Shown one piece after another: positions 34,969-43,654 of a stretch of 64,000 bases of DNA. Each line of letters begins with the position of its first letter. Within the stretch, counting starts at the first letter, position 1. A program made the position numbers and the translations under genes. Location: positions 1,994,501 through 2,058,500 of the forward strand of contig NC_020830.1 in the NCBI RefSeq assembly GCF_000152945.2. Reading direction: 5' to 3'. The notes beneath the pieces were generated by a model. It saw nothing but the letters and a program-made list of their open reading frames with translations, was not told the origin of the DNA and ran no database searches. This DNA is from Polaribacter sp. MED152. GTDB lineage: Bacteria > Bacteroidota > Bacteroidia > Flavobacteriales > Flavobacteriaceae.

Positions 34969-36018
34969 ATGTACAGATTAGAAGAACCAATTTATTTTTA
35001 TGCATTAGCAATCATACCAGTTATGATTGTAATCTATTTGTTGGTTTTATGGTGGAAAAAAAGCACGCAGCGTAAATTCTCGAATGCAGAATTATTACAA
35101 AAAATAGCACCAAATTCTTCAGTTTTTAAATCAACATTAAAACTAATTATGTTGTTATTAGGTATTTCTTTTTTAATACTTTCTTTAGTAAACCCAAAAA
35201 TGGGATCTAAACTAAAAACGGTTAAAAGAGAAGGTGTAGATGTGGTTTTTGCTCTAGACGTTTCTAAAAGTATGTTGGCAGAAGATATTGCACCAAACAG
35301 ATTAGAAAAGGCAAAACAAATTATATCAAAAATTATCGATAAATTAGGCTCAGATAGAGTGGGTGTTATAATTTATGCAGGTAATTCGTATCCGCTTTTA
35401 CCAATAACAACAGATCATGCAGCTGCAAATATGTTTTTGCAAAATGCGAATCCAGATATGGTTTCTAGCCAAGGAACAGCAATTAATGAGGCTTTAGAAC
35501 TGGCAAAAACGTATTATAATAACGACGAACAAACCAATCGTTTTTTAGTAATTATTTCTGATGGAGAAGATCATCAAGAAGAAACAAAACAAGTGGCACA
35601 AAATTTGTCTAATGATGGTGTAAAGATCTATACTATTGGTGTTGGTACAGAAAAAGGTGGCCCAATTCCTATGCGTTTAAATGGTTCTATGATTGGTTAT
35701 AAAAAAGACAATCAAGGAGAAACTGTGATAACAAAATTAACGCCAGATGTTTTAGAAGATATTGCAGATGCAGGAAATGGAAGATATGTGAATGGTAACG
35801 TTACAGAAACTCCAGTAAATATAATTTCTGAAGTTATTGCTAATGCTCAGAAAAATGAATTTGAAACCAAACAATTTTCTGATTATAAAGACCAATTTCA
35901 ATGGTTTTTAGGAGCAGGTATTCTATTTTTATTGCTAGATATTTTCTTATTCGATAAGAAAACAAAATGGTTAAGAAAAGTAGATTTGTTTAATGAAGAA
36001 AAGATTAAAAACAAATAA
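34969..36018 (+). CDS. batB: aerotolerance VWA protein BatB
   Basis: 349 residues with two N-terminal membrane helices (about 8-28 and 55-73), a VWA domain with D97-x-S99-x-S101 (ALDVSKSML), and one C-terminal helix near residues 310-330. Layout matches BatA, as expected for the paralogous pair. TPNRLEKAKQII-type segments and the long variable insert at 230-260 (VGTEKGGPIPMRLNGSM) are family features. It starts at the base after the batA stop and ends one base before batC. Confidence 0.93.
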   Translation: MYRLEEPIYFYALAIIPVMIVIYLLVLWWKKSTQRKFSNAELLQKIAPNSSVFKSTLKLIMLLLGISFLILSLVNPKMGSKLKTVKREGVDVVFALDVSKSMLAEDIAPNRLEKAKQIISKIIDKLGSDRVGVIIYAGNSYPLLPITTDHAAANMFLQNANPDMVSSQGTAINEALELAKTYYNNDEQTNRFLVIISDGEDHQEETKQVAQNLSNDGVKIYTIGVGTEKGGPIPMRLNGSMIGYKKDNQGETVITKLTPDVLEDIADAGNGRYVNGNVTETPVNIISEVIANAQKNEFETKQFSDYKDQFQWFLGAGILFLLLDIFLFDKKTKWLRKVDLFNEEKIKNK

Positions 36019-36019
36019 T

Positions 36020-36847
36020 ATGAAAACGTATTTAAAAATAACAATGCTCTTTTTGATGCTGTTTTCTATCAACGAAATAACAGCACAAAAAGATTCTACA
36101 GCTTTACAACGTAAAGCCAGAAGTATGGTTAGGCAAGGCAATGAATTGTACCAAAACAAGCAATATACAGATGCTTCTGTTGCCTATAAAAAAGCACTAA
36201 GTAACAGCTCTTATTATGATAAAGCCAGTTACAATTTAGGTAATGCTTTGTATCAAAGTAAAAACTTTAAAGAAGCCTTGCCTCAATATGAATTAACTGC
36301 AAAAACAGCAGAAGATAAACTTACTAAAGCACAAGCTTATCACAATATTGGTAATGCACATATGGAAACCAAAAATTATCAAGGTGCTGTAGATGCTTAC
36401 AAAAATTCGTTAAGAAACAACCCTACAGATGATGAAACTCGTTATAATTTAGCTGTAGCTCAAAAATTGTTAGACAAAGAAAATCAACAAAATAAAGACG
36501 ATAAAAACAAGGATAACAAGGATAAGAAAGATCAAAAAGACCAAGATAAAGATCAAAAAGACGATCAAAATAAAGATCAAGACAAAGACAAGAAAGAGGG
36601 TGATGATAAGGATAAGAAAGATGACAAAGATGGTGAAGGAGATAAAGACAAAGACAAGAATCAAGATCCTAAAAAAGACGATAAAAAAGATCAAAATAAA
36701 AAGCCTAAACCACAGCAAGGAAAAATGTCTCCTCAGCAAATTAAGCAGTTGTTAGAAAGCTTAAATAATGAAGAAAAGAAGACACAAAAGAAAATGAATG
36801 CTAAAAAGGCGAAAGGCAAAAAAACAAAACAAGAGAAAGATTGGTAA
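36020..36847 (+). CDS. batC: aerotolerance TPR protein BatC with Lys/Asp-rich tail
   Basis: 275 residues from the ATG at 36020, directly after the batB stop. An upstream in-frame ATG at 35993 lies inside batB and would put nine residues before the signal peptide MKTYLKITMLFLMLFSINEI. Two or three TPR units follow (ARSMVRQGNELYQNKQYTDA, YHNIGNAHMETKNYQGAVDA). Then comes a low-complexity stretch of about 75 residues made of Lys, Asp, Gln and Glu, and a basic end. BatC is thought to be a periplasmic partner of BatA/BatB. Confidence 0.9.
   Translation: MKTYLKITMLFLMLFSINEITAQKDSTALQRKARSMVRQGNELYQNKQYTDASVAYKKALSNSSYYDKASYNLGNALYQSKNFKEALPQYELTAKTAEDKLTKAQAYHNIGNAHMETKNYQGAVDAYKNSLRNNPTDDETRYNLAVAQKLLDKENQQNKDDKNKDNKDKKDQKDQDKDQKDDQNKDQDKDKKEGDDKDKKDDKDGEGDKDKDKNQDPKKDDKKDQNKKPKPQQGKMSPQQIKQLLESLNNEEKKTQKKMNAKKAKGKKTKQEKDW
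36478..36712 (+). repeat. low-complexity KD/KDQ-coding tract in batC
   Basis: GAT, AAA, CAA and GAC codons dominate about 78 consecutive codons, encoding hypercharged KDKD/KDQK repeats. The tract is polar, with no aromatic residues. Confidence 0.8.
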
Positions 36848-36868
36848 AACTAGCAATTTAGAAAGACG

Positions 36869-38632
36869 ATGAAGTTGAGATTTTACATATCACTATTTAT
36901 AACCTTATGCACACTATCTGTTGCTGCTCAAAAAGCAGAGCTAAGTGTTGCTGTAAGCAAGAATAAGTTAGGCTTAAATCAGCGTTTACGAATTGAATAT
37001 TCTATAAATAAACAAGGTGCAGATAACTTTAAGGCCCCAGATTTTACAGGGTTTGATGTTATTCAAGGGCCAAGCCAATCTGTGAGTCAATCTTGGATTA
37101 ATGGTAAAGTAAGTTTTTCTCAATCTTATTCTTACATCTTAAAACCCAAAAGAAGAGGAGAATTAATTATACAGCCTGCAAGTATTAAAATTAATGGTAG
37201 CACAATAGATTCTAAAATGATGAAAATCATTGTAACAGAACCTATTGCAACTCCAGATAATCCTAATGATCCAGATTATATTGCTGAACAGAACATACAT
37301 TTAGTTGCAGAGATTTCAAAATCTAGACCTTATGTAGGTGAAGGTATTTATGTAGAATACAGATTGTATGTTAGCGAAAATGTAAGTGTTTACGATACGT
37401 CTGTAACAGAAGCACCTCAGTACAATGGTTTCTGGAATCAAGAAATTAAAATAAACGGTTTCCCAGTAAAAATGGGAAAATACAATGGAGAAAACTATAG
37501 ATATATTGTTTTACAGAAAGCACTGCTAATACCTACTAAAACTGGTAGACTTACTATAGATCCTATGAAAATGGATATTGTTATTGGTGTACCAACAGGA
37601 AGAGCAGATTTCTTTGGTAACGTAATTACAAAAAACATCAAGAAAGATTTTTCTTCTGTTAAAAAGGTAGTTCAGCCAAAAAGTTTACCATTAGAAGGTA
37701 AGCCAGAAAATTTTACAGGTGCTGTTGGTCAATTTAATTTTGAGGTTAGTTTGAGTAAAGACATCTTAAAGGCAAATGAATCATCGCAAATAAAAGTGGC
37801 CGTAAATGGTAGAGGAAACTTAAAGTTATTTGAGTTGCCAGCAGTAAAAACACCAAAAGAATTAGAAACTTATCAACCAGAAAGAAAAGAAAGCGTTAGA
37901 ATAACTAGCAATGGTTTGTCTGGTTCTTTCTCAGACACCTATACTGTTGTTCCTCAATACAAAGGAAAATACAAGTTACCAGATATTTCATTTTCTTATT
38001 TCGATCCTAAGACAGAACAATACAATACCATCAATACAGATGATTTATATGTAGATGTTTTAGAAGGTAAAGAGCTAATTACAACAACAGAAAATACAGC
38101 TGTGCAGCAGAAAAACGTAGTTTCTTCTGGTAAAAGTTTTAGGTACATACAAACTAAAACAGAATTAGAAATAAAAGACGATAGCGATTTTTATCAATCT
38201 AACCTTTTCTATATTCTACTAATTTTACCATTATTATTCATTCCACTTGCTATTTTAATTGGTAAGAATAATGAGAAGAGAAGAAGCGATGTTGTTGGTT
38301 TACGTTTAAGAAAAGCAGAGAAATTGGCTAAGAAATACTTGTCTGAAGCCCAAAAACAATTGGGTAAAAAAGAAGCTTTTTATGAGGCTTTAGAACGTGC
38401 ATTGCACAATTACCTTAAAGCAAAATTAGGTGTGGAAACTGCAGATATTAGTAAAGAAAATATTACGTTAATTTTAGAAAAGAGAGCAATTAGTGATGCT
38501 ACCATAAAGCAGTTTATAGATGTTTTAAAAGCTTCTGATTTTGCAAGATATACACCTGTTACAGATACAGAAATGAAACAGGAGTATGAAAGAGCCAAAA
38601 AAGTAATCGTTGAATTAGATAAACAGTTATAA
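36869..38632 (+). CDS. batD: aerotolerance protein BatD
   Basis: 587 residues. Signal peptide about 1-20. A long periplasmic part (21-445) has beta-sandwich modules with the BatD marks LSVAVSKNKLGLNQRLRIEY, FSQSYSYILKPKRRGEL, GEGIYVEYRLYVSENV and GNLKLFELPAVKTP. There is one membrane helix at about 447-467 and a cytoplasmic helical domain (about 480-580). In Bacteroidota it occurs only within bat operons. It follows batC with a 21-base gap and ends one base before batE. Confidence 0.92.
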   Translation: MKLRFYISLFITLCTLSVAAQKAELSVAVSKNKLGLNQRLRIEYSINKQGADNFKAPDFTGFDVIQGPSQSVSQSWINGKVSFSQSYSYILKPKRRGELIIQPASIKINGSTIDSKMMKIIVTEPIATPDNPNDPDYIAEQNIHLVAEISKSRPYVGEGIYVEYRLYVSENVSVYDTSVTEAPQYNGFWNQEIKINGFPVKMGKYNGENYRYIVLQKALLIPTKTGRLTIDPMKMDIVIGVPTGRADFFGNVITKNIKKDFSSVKKVVQPKSLPLEGKPENFTGAVGQFNFEVSLSKDILKANESSQIKVAVNGRGNLKLFELPAVKTPKELETYQPERKESVRITSNGLSGSFSDTYTVVPQYKGKYKLPDISFSYFDPKTEQYNTINTDDLYVDVLEGKELITTTENTAVQQKNVVSSGKSFRYIQTKTELEIKDDSDFYQSNLFYILLILPLLFIPLAILIGKNNEKRRSDVVGLRLRKAEKLAKKYLSEAQKQLGKKEAFYEALERALHNYLKAKLGVETADISKENITLILEKRAISDATIKQFIDVLKASDFARYTPVTDTEMKQEYERAKKVIVELDKQL

Positions 38633-38633
38633 G

Positions 38634-39392
38634 ATGAAGAAAATCCTATTTTTATTACTGCTAGTTGCTAATGTATTTTATGCTCAAGATGAGCAAAAGA
38701 TATTCGAATCTGCGAATGAAATGTACAAACAGCAGAATTATGAAAAAGCGATTGAATTTTACAAAACTTTAGAAAAACGCAACTTAGTTTCTTCAGAGTT
38801 ATTTTACAACATTGGTAATGCACATTACAAATTAAATGAGGTTGGGCCTGCTATTTTCTATTATGAAAAAGCATTGCAATTAGACCCAGATAATGAAGAT
38901 GTAAAAAACAATTTGGTATTTGCGAAAAGGTTGGCTTTAGATACTATAGAAGAATTACCAAAAACATTCTTTCAAAAAATTAATAGTAATTATTTTCAAC
39001 AATTATCTTACAATGAATGGGCTATAGCAGTTATAATCTTTGCCTTTTTAGGAAGCATTTTATTCTTACTATTTTATTTTTCTAACAAACCTGGTACCAA
39101 ACGATTTTTCTTTATTTTTAGCATGTTTAGCTACTTACTTTTAATCATCACTTTTGTTATTACTATCAACCAACATTCTTTAGCAGGCAAAAGTAAAATT
39201 GCTATTGTGTTTGCAGAAGAAACAGAGGTTATGAATGCGCCTACTTTAAATTCAGAAGAGTTATTTACTTTGCATGAAGGTACTAAGGTTACTGTTTTAG
39301 ACAGAGTTGATAATTGGAAAAAAATTAAGTTAGCAGATGGCAAAATTGGCTGGATCATAGCTAACGAAATTAAAGAGTTAGACGAAATATAA
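38634..39392 (+). CDS. batE: aerotolerance TPR/SH3 protein BatE
   Basis: 252 residues. Signal peptide (1-17), two TPR units (about 20-100, including YYEKALQLDPDNEDVKNNL), two membrane helices (about 128-147 and 156-174), then a bacterial SH3 domain (about 190-250, TEVMNAPTLNSEELFTLHEG and WKKIKLADGKIGWI). Last gene of the Bat set. The 138-base gap to the next operon holds AT-rich DNA and a partly palindromic TCGAT...ATCGAT stretch near 39484-39503 of unknown use. Confidence 0.9.
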   Translation: MKKILFLLLLVANVFYAQDEQKIFESANEMYKQQNYEKAIEFYKTLEKRNLVSSELFYNIGNAHYKLNEVGPAIFYYEKALQLDPDNEDVKNNLVFAKRLALDTIEELPKTFFQKINSNYFQQLSYNEWAIAVIIFAFLGSILFLLFYFSNKPGTKRFFFIFSMFSYLLLIITFVITINQHSLAGKSKIAIVFAEETEVMNAPTLNSEELFTLHEGTKVTVLDRVDNWKKIKLADGKIGWIIANEIKELDEI

Positions 39393-39530
39393 TTTTCAAT
39401 TTCACTTAGAAATATCTTTTTCTTTTTATATTGCATTGTTTCCAGTACATGGATACAAAAATCAATCAATCAAAAAACTTCTCTCGATTTACGATATCGA
39501 TATAAGTTTATTTAATACAAAGTAAAATTT

Positions 39531-41108
39531 ATGTTTAAGTATTTAAAGAATGATTTACCTGCAAGTGTTGTAGTCTTTTTTGTGGCTTTACCTCTTTGTT
39601 TAGGTATAGCTTTAGCAAGTGGTGCACCCTTATTCTCTGGTTTAATAGCAGGTATTGTTGGTGGAATTGTTGTTGGTGCATTATCTGGTTCTAAAATTGG
39701 TGTTAGTGGGCCTGCAGCAGGTTTAGCAGCAATTGTTTTAACTGCCATTGGTACTTTAGGAGGTTATGAAAACTTTTTAGTAGCAGTAGTTATAGGTGGT
39801 GTAATTCAACTTATTTTTGGAGTTTTAAAAGCAGGTATTATTGGATATTATTTTCCATCATCTGTAATTAAAGGGATGTTAACTGGTATTGGTATCATCA
39901 TTATTTTAAAACAAATTCCACACTTTTTTGGTTATGATGCAGATCCTGAAGGAGATTTTGCATTTTTTCAGGTTGATGGAGAAAACACATTTTCAGAAAT
40001 TTTTAAATCGATTAATAACATTAGCTTAGGGTCTACTATTGTTGGACTTGTAGGTTTAGGTATATTAATTCTATGGAGCAATGTTTTATCTAAAAAAGGA
40101 AAGATTTTTCAATTAATTCAAGGGCCATTAGTGGCTGTAGTTTTTGGTATTGTTTATTACATATTTACAGATTCTACTTCTAAATTTGGTATCAGTTCAG
40201 AGCATTTAGTAAGTGTTCCTGTTCCTGATAGTTTCGATTCATTTTTAGGCCAATTTAGTTTTCCAAATTTTGCAGCAATAACAAATCCGCAAATTTGGGT
40301 AGTTGGTTTTACAATTGCATTGGTAGCAAGTTTAGAAACATTATTATGTGTGGAAGCAACAGATAAATTAGATCCGCACAAAAATGTAACACCTACTAAT
40401 AGAGAATTATTAGCACAAGGAACAGGTAATATACTATCTGGTTTAATTGGTGGTTTACCTGTAACACAAGTAATTGTAAGAAGTTCTGCAAACATTCAAT
40501 CTGGAGGAAGAACCAAGTTATCTGCAATATTTCACGGGTTTTTATTATTGATTTCAGTAATATTAATCCCTACTTTATTAAATAAAATTCCACTTTCTGT
40601 ACTAGCAGCAATTTTATTAGTTGTTGGTTATAAGTTAGCTAAACCAGCATTATTTAAAAAAATGTGGGATTTAGGCTGGAAACAATTCATTCCATTTACA
40701 GTAACAGTTGTGGGTATTGTGTTTACAGATTTACTAGTGGGTATCGCTTTAGGTTTAGCAGTAGGTATTGTTATCATCTTAATTAAGAGCTTCCAAAACT
40801 CACACTTTTTGCATATTGAAGATAAAAGTGATGGTAAAAACAGAATTAAAATGACGCTTGCAGAGCAAGTAACTTTCTTTAATAAAGGTGCTATTTTAAA
40901 CGAGTTAGATAGTTTGCCAGAAAACACCTATTTAGAATTAGATGTTAGAAAAACAATCTATCTAGATAATGATATCGTCGAAATTTTAGAAGATTTTGCA
41001 GTAAAAGCAAAAGAAAGACATATAGACATTAAAATCATTTCAGAGAGAGGAATTGTAGAAAACCCAGACAGTTTTATAGAGTTCTTTAAATTGGAAAAAA
41101 AATCATAA
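39531..41108 (+). CDS. SulP-family anion transporter, BicA-like bicarbonate type
   Basis: 525 residues. There are about ten to twelve membrane helices in residues 1-425 (VVFFVALPLCLGIALASGAP onward). SulP family marks include SKIGVSGPAAGLAAIV and ASLETLLCVEATDKLDPHK, and LPVTQVIVRSSANIQSGG. The C-terminus (about 430-520) is a short STAS-like domain (TYLELDVRKTIYLDNDIVEIL). The next gene, eight bases on, is a carbonic anhydrase, so bicarbonate is the best guess for substrate, with sulfate as the alternative. Confidence 0.9.
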   Translation: MFKYLKNDLPASVVVFFVALPLCLGIALASGAPLFSGLIAGIVGGIVVGALSGSKIGVSGPAAGLAAIVLTAIGTLGGYENFLVAVVIGGVIQLIFGVLKAGIIGYYFPSSVIKGMLTGIGIIIILKQIPHFFGYDADPEGDFAFFQVDGENTFSEIFKSINNISLGSTIVGLVGLGILILWSNVLSKKGKIFQLIQGPLVAVVFGIVYYIFTDSTSKFGISSEHLVSVPVPDSFDSFLGQFSFPNFAAITNPQIWVVGFTIALVASLETLLCVEATDKLDPHKNVTPTNRELLAQGTGNILSGLIGGLPVTQVIVRSSANIQSGGRTKLSAIFHGFLLLISVILIPTLLNKIPLSVLAAILLVVGYKLAKPALFKKMWDLGWKQFIPFTVTVVGIVFTDLLVGIALGLAVGIVIILIKSFQNSHFLHIEDKSDGKNRIKMTLAEQVTFFNKGAILNELDSLPENTYLELDVRKTIYLDNDIVEILEDFAVKAKERHIDIKIISERGIVENPDSFIEFFKLEKKS

Positions 41109-41115
41109 AAATAGC

Positions 41116-41745
41116 ATGAGAAATACAGCCATAAATAAACAAGTACAAGACAATTTAACTCCTGATGATGTTTTATCTGATTTGTTAGCAGGTAATGAAC
41201 GTTTTATAAATAACGAATTAGATGAGGTTTCTCATTTAGATTTGGTGCAACAAACAACAACGGGTCAATACCCAAAAGCAGTGGTACTTTCGTGTATAGA
41301 CTCTAGAGTTCCTGTAGAGCAGGTTTTTGATCAAGCAATTGGCGATGTTTTTGTGGCTAGAGTTGCTGGTAATTTCGAAAATGAAGATATTTTAGGTAGT
41401 TTAGAATATTCTTGTGCAGTTGCTGGTAGTAAATTGGTGATGGTATTAGGTCATGAAAGTTGTGGTGCTGTAAAGGCTGCTTGTGATGATGTTAAGTTAG
41501 GTAACATAACTCATTTGCTTTCTAATATTATGCCAGCTGTTAAAAAATCGGCAAAAGAAATAGATGGTGATACTACCTCTGCAAACCCAAAGTTTGTAGC
41601 CAAAACAGTAGAGAATAACGTACTTTTAACTATTGATAGAATTAGAGAAAGAAGCGAAATTTTAGCAGATTTAGAAAGTTCTGACTCAATTAAAATTGTT
41701 GGTGGTGTATACTCACTGCAAACAGGTAAGGTAACAATGTTGTAG
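41116..41745 (+). CDS. beta-class carbonic anhydrase
   Basis: 209 residues. Zinc ligands are Cys60, His113 and Cys116, with the catalytic Asp62-Arg64 pair (SCIDSRVPVEQVF; GHESCGAVKAA). The enzyme interconverts CO2 and bicarbonate. It is cytoplasmic (no signal peptide), which fits supply of bicarbonate to carboxylases together with the SulP transporter eight bases upstream. A strong terminator follows, so the pair is a complete two-gene unit. Confidence 0.95.
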   Translation: MRNTAINKQVQDNLTPDDVLSDLLAGNERFINNELDEVSHLDLVQQTTTGQYPKAVVLSCIDSRVPVEQVFDQAIGDVFVARVAGNFENEDILGSLEYSCAVAGSKLVMVLGHESCGAVKAACDDVKLGNITHLLSNIMPAVKKSAKEIDGDTTSANPKFVAKTVENNVLLTIDRIRERSEILADLESSDSIKIVGGVYSLQTGKVTML

Positions 41746-41771
41746 TAAATAAAAACAACAAAATAATAGAT

Positions 41772-41798
41772 AAGCTGAGAATAATCTCAGCTTTTTTT
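41772..41798 (+). terminator. intrinsic terminator of the SulP/carbonic anhydrase operon
   Basis: AGCTGAGA (41773-41780) pairs with TCTCAGCT (41785-41792) around an ATAA loop, followed by a T run. Confidence 0.92.
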
Positions 41799-41805
41799 AT
41801 GCCTA

Positions 41806-42324
41806 TTATTTACCTTTAATAAACTTTAAGGAAGGATTATCTTCATCCATTATAGATGGTATAAGTGTGGGTATAATTGATTTTATAGGATAAAACATTA
41901 CAGACTCCTCTAACATTTCCTCTTCTACAAAAGGTATGGTTTTGTTAAATTTATCAAACAATAAAAAGATTACACTTAAAATGAAAGACCATTTTAAGGC
42001 ACCAAAAATGGCACCAAGTATTTTATTTAATAAACCTAAAGCAGTAATATCTGCTAGTTTGGTAAGTAATTTACCTACAAAAATTACAGCAAGGACTACA
42101 GCTAAAAAAGTAACTGCAAAAGCTACAATTTTATTGGTTTGATGAGACCATTCTAAAACAGAATCATTCAGAGCATATTCTATGTAATACGAATAATGTA
42201 TAGCACAAAAAACGCCTGCAATTATAGCCACTAAAGATGCAATTGCAGCAAACAGCCCAGTCATAAAACCTCTTACAGCTGCAAAAAGTAATATTACAAT
42301 GATTATAATATCAATTACATTCAT
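41806..42324 (-). CDS. CvpA family membrane protein
   Basis: 172 residues with four membrane helices (about 3-20, 25-46, 65-84 and 100-120). The N-terminus NVIDIIIIVILLFAAVRGFMTGLFAAIA, here shown by its RGFMTGL loop, and LGLLNKILGAIFGALKWSF are CvpA/colicin V production family marks. The family is linked to envelope integrity and colicin production, and the molecular role is unclear. It converges on the carbonic anhydrase terminator and is divergent from the 42405 gene. Confidence 0.85.
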   Translation of the reverse strand: MNVIDIIIIVILLFAAVRGFMTGLFAAIASLVAIIAGVFCAIHYSYYIEYALNDSVLEWSHQTNKIVAFAVTFLAVVLAVIFVGKLLTKLADITALGLLNKILGAIFGALKWSFILSVIFLLFDKFNKTIPFVEEEMLEESVMFYPIKSIIPTLIPSIMDEDNPSLKFIKGK

Positions 42325-42380
42325 GGTTTATAATTTATGTAAATCTACAGTATATTTTATCAAATTAAAAATGCGCATTG

Positions 42381-42388
42381 TATCTTTG
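42381..42388 (+). promoter_or_regulatory. TAnnTTTG -7 box for the 42405 gene
   Basis: TATCTTTG, 16 bases before the ATG at 42405. It explains why the upstream in-frame TTG at 42378 cannot be the start, since that lies before the likely transcription start. Confidence 0.5.
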
Positions 42389-42404
42389 CATTATAATTCT
42401 AGAA

Positions 42405-42758
42405 ATGATAAAAGAGAATACTTTAAAAGAAAAATGGAGTCTTTTAGTAAGCAGATTATCTGCTGATTTTGCAGATGGAGATGAGCTAAATGTAGATGGT
42501 ATTATCTATTTAATAGGTGTTCAAGAATTAGGGCAAGGACATAGGGCGTTTAAAAAAGACGAGAAAATGAACCTAATGCACATTGCCATTTGTAAATTAC
42601 TAGAACCTTATGGCTATTATGAATTTGATTATTTTGATGATGATGGCTGGCCTCATTACAAAATACTTACAGATTTACCTAACCTAAAACCAGGTGAGCA
42701 AACTGTTTTAATGAAAGAAGCCATTGTAACTTATTTTGAAATTTTAGAATATTTTTAA
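42405..42758 (+). CDS. conserved flavobacterial protein of unknown function
   Basis: 117 residues, soluble, acidic. Features are GDELNVDGIIYLIGVQELGQ, MNLMHIAICKLLEPYGYYEF, DYFDDDGWPHYKIL, and a C-terminal VLMKEAIVTYFEILEYF helix. I recognise this as a short protein seen in many flavobacteria, but no function is known and the fold is not obvious. The ATG follows the -7 box by 16 bases. It converges with the SDR gene, three bases between stops. Confidence 0.8.
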   Translation: MIKENTLKEKWSLLVSRLSADFADGDELNVDGIIYLIGVQELGQGHRAFKKDEKMNLMHIAICKLLEPYGYYEFDYFDDDGWPHYKILTDLPNLKPGEQTVLMKEAIVTYFEILEYF

Positions 42759-42761
42759 GTT

Positions 42762-43556
42762 CTAGGTTACACTCATTTTACGAATCATTACAGAAAATAC
42801 CTTAGGCATCCAGCGTTTTACGTAAACCCCTAATTTTTCTTTGGCACCAGAAATATAAACTTCTTCTTTTTTCCTTAGTACAGCTTTCGCCATTAATTTT
42901 GCAAAACGATCTGGCTGAATACCATTTGCAGTGGCATTATCCATTTTATTTTGTGGAGATCCATCTCCTGTTAGCGCATTTTTAGAAATATTGGTGTTTA
43001 CAAAACCAGGGCAAACTAAAGTTACAGCAATATTATCGTTAAAATGTTCCGCTCTTAAACTATCGTAAAAACCATGCAAAGCGTGCTTACTTGCTGCATA
43101 GCTAGATCTTAATGGTGTACCTATTTTACCAACAATACTCGTTGTAATTACAAATTGCCCACTCTTATTGGCAATAAAATGTGGTAATAAAGCTTTTGCC
43201 AATGCTACATTGCCCAGATAATTAATATCCATTATTCTTTTATCTACCTCTATTTCTGTGTCTTTCACTAAAGAACGCTGACTAATACCACCATTATTTA
43301 CCAAAACATCAATTTTACCAAAAGCTGAAATTGCTGTATTAGTAACCTCTTGTAAATTGGTATAATCTTCCAAATCTAAGGGTATCACTTTTACCTTATT
43401 TGGATCTTTACAGGCCATTTTTACCTTTTCTAAATCCTGTTTATTTCTAGAAGATAAAATTAATTGTGCATTCTGTTTTGCTAGTTCAATTGCTAACGCT
43501 TTTCCTATTCCAGAAGATGCTCCAGTTACCCAAATTGTCTTATCAGAAAAACTCAT
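42762..43556 (-). CDS. short-chain dehydrogenase/reductase
   Basis: 264 residues, classical SDR fold. The nucleotide site is TGASSGIG (11-18), the structural NNGG is at 87-90, and the catalytic residues are Ser140, Tyr153 and Lys157 (SYAASKHAL). LDLEDY at 60-65 follows the second strand. The C-terminal QNKMDNATANGIQPDRFAKLMAKAVLRKKEEVYI region (core GIQPDRFAKLMAKAV) places it with the lipid/DltE-like SDR group, but the substrate is not clear. It is divergent from the TlpA-like gene. Confidence 0.88.
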   Translation of the reverse strand: MSFSDKTIWVTGASSGIGKALAIELAKQNAQLILSSRNKQDLEKVKMACKDPNKVKVIPLDLEDYTNLQEVTNTAISAFGKIDVLVNNGGISQRSLVKDTEIEVDKRIMDINYLGNVALAKALLPHFIANKSGQFVITTSIVGKIGTPLRSSYAASKHALHGFYDSLRAEHFNDNIAVTLVCPGFVNTNISKNALTGDGSPQNKMDNATANGIQPDRFAKLMAKAVLRKKEEVYISGAKEKLGVYVKRWMPKVFSVMIRKMSVT

Positions 43557-43654
43557 TCTTATATATTTAACGTTACAATATACCTATTTAAAAAGAGAAA
43601 TGGTATTTTTGGTATGCTTCTTGAAAAAAATTATACAAACGTAAATTAATTAAA

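Noticed and set aside
36470..36739. 89-codon open frame on the minus strand rich in Ile, Phe and Val
   Set aside because: It is the antisense of the batC Lys/Asp tract; the codon bias produces a hydrophobic shadow frame. No promoter or homologous pattern was seen.
39484..39503. TCGAT...ATCGAT partial palindrome upstream of the SulP gene
   Set aside because: Noted as a possible operator, but the arms are short and spaced unevenly, and no related copy was found in the window.
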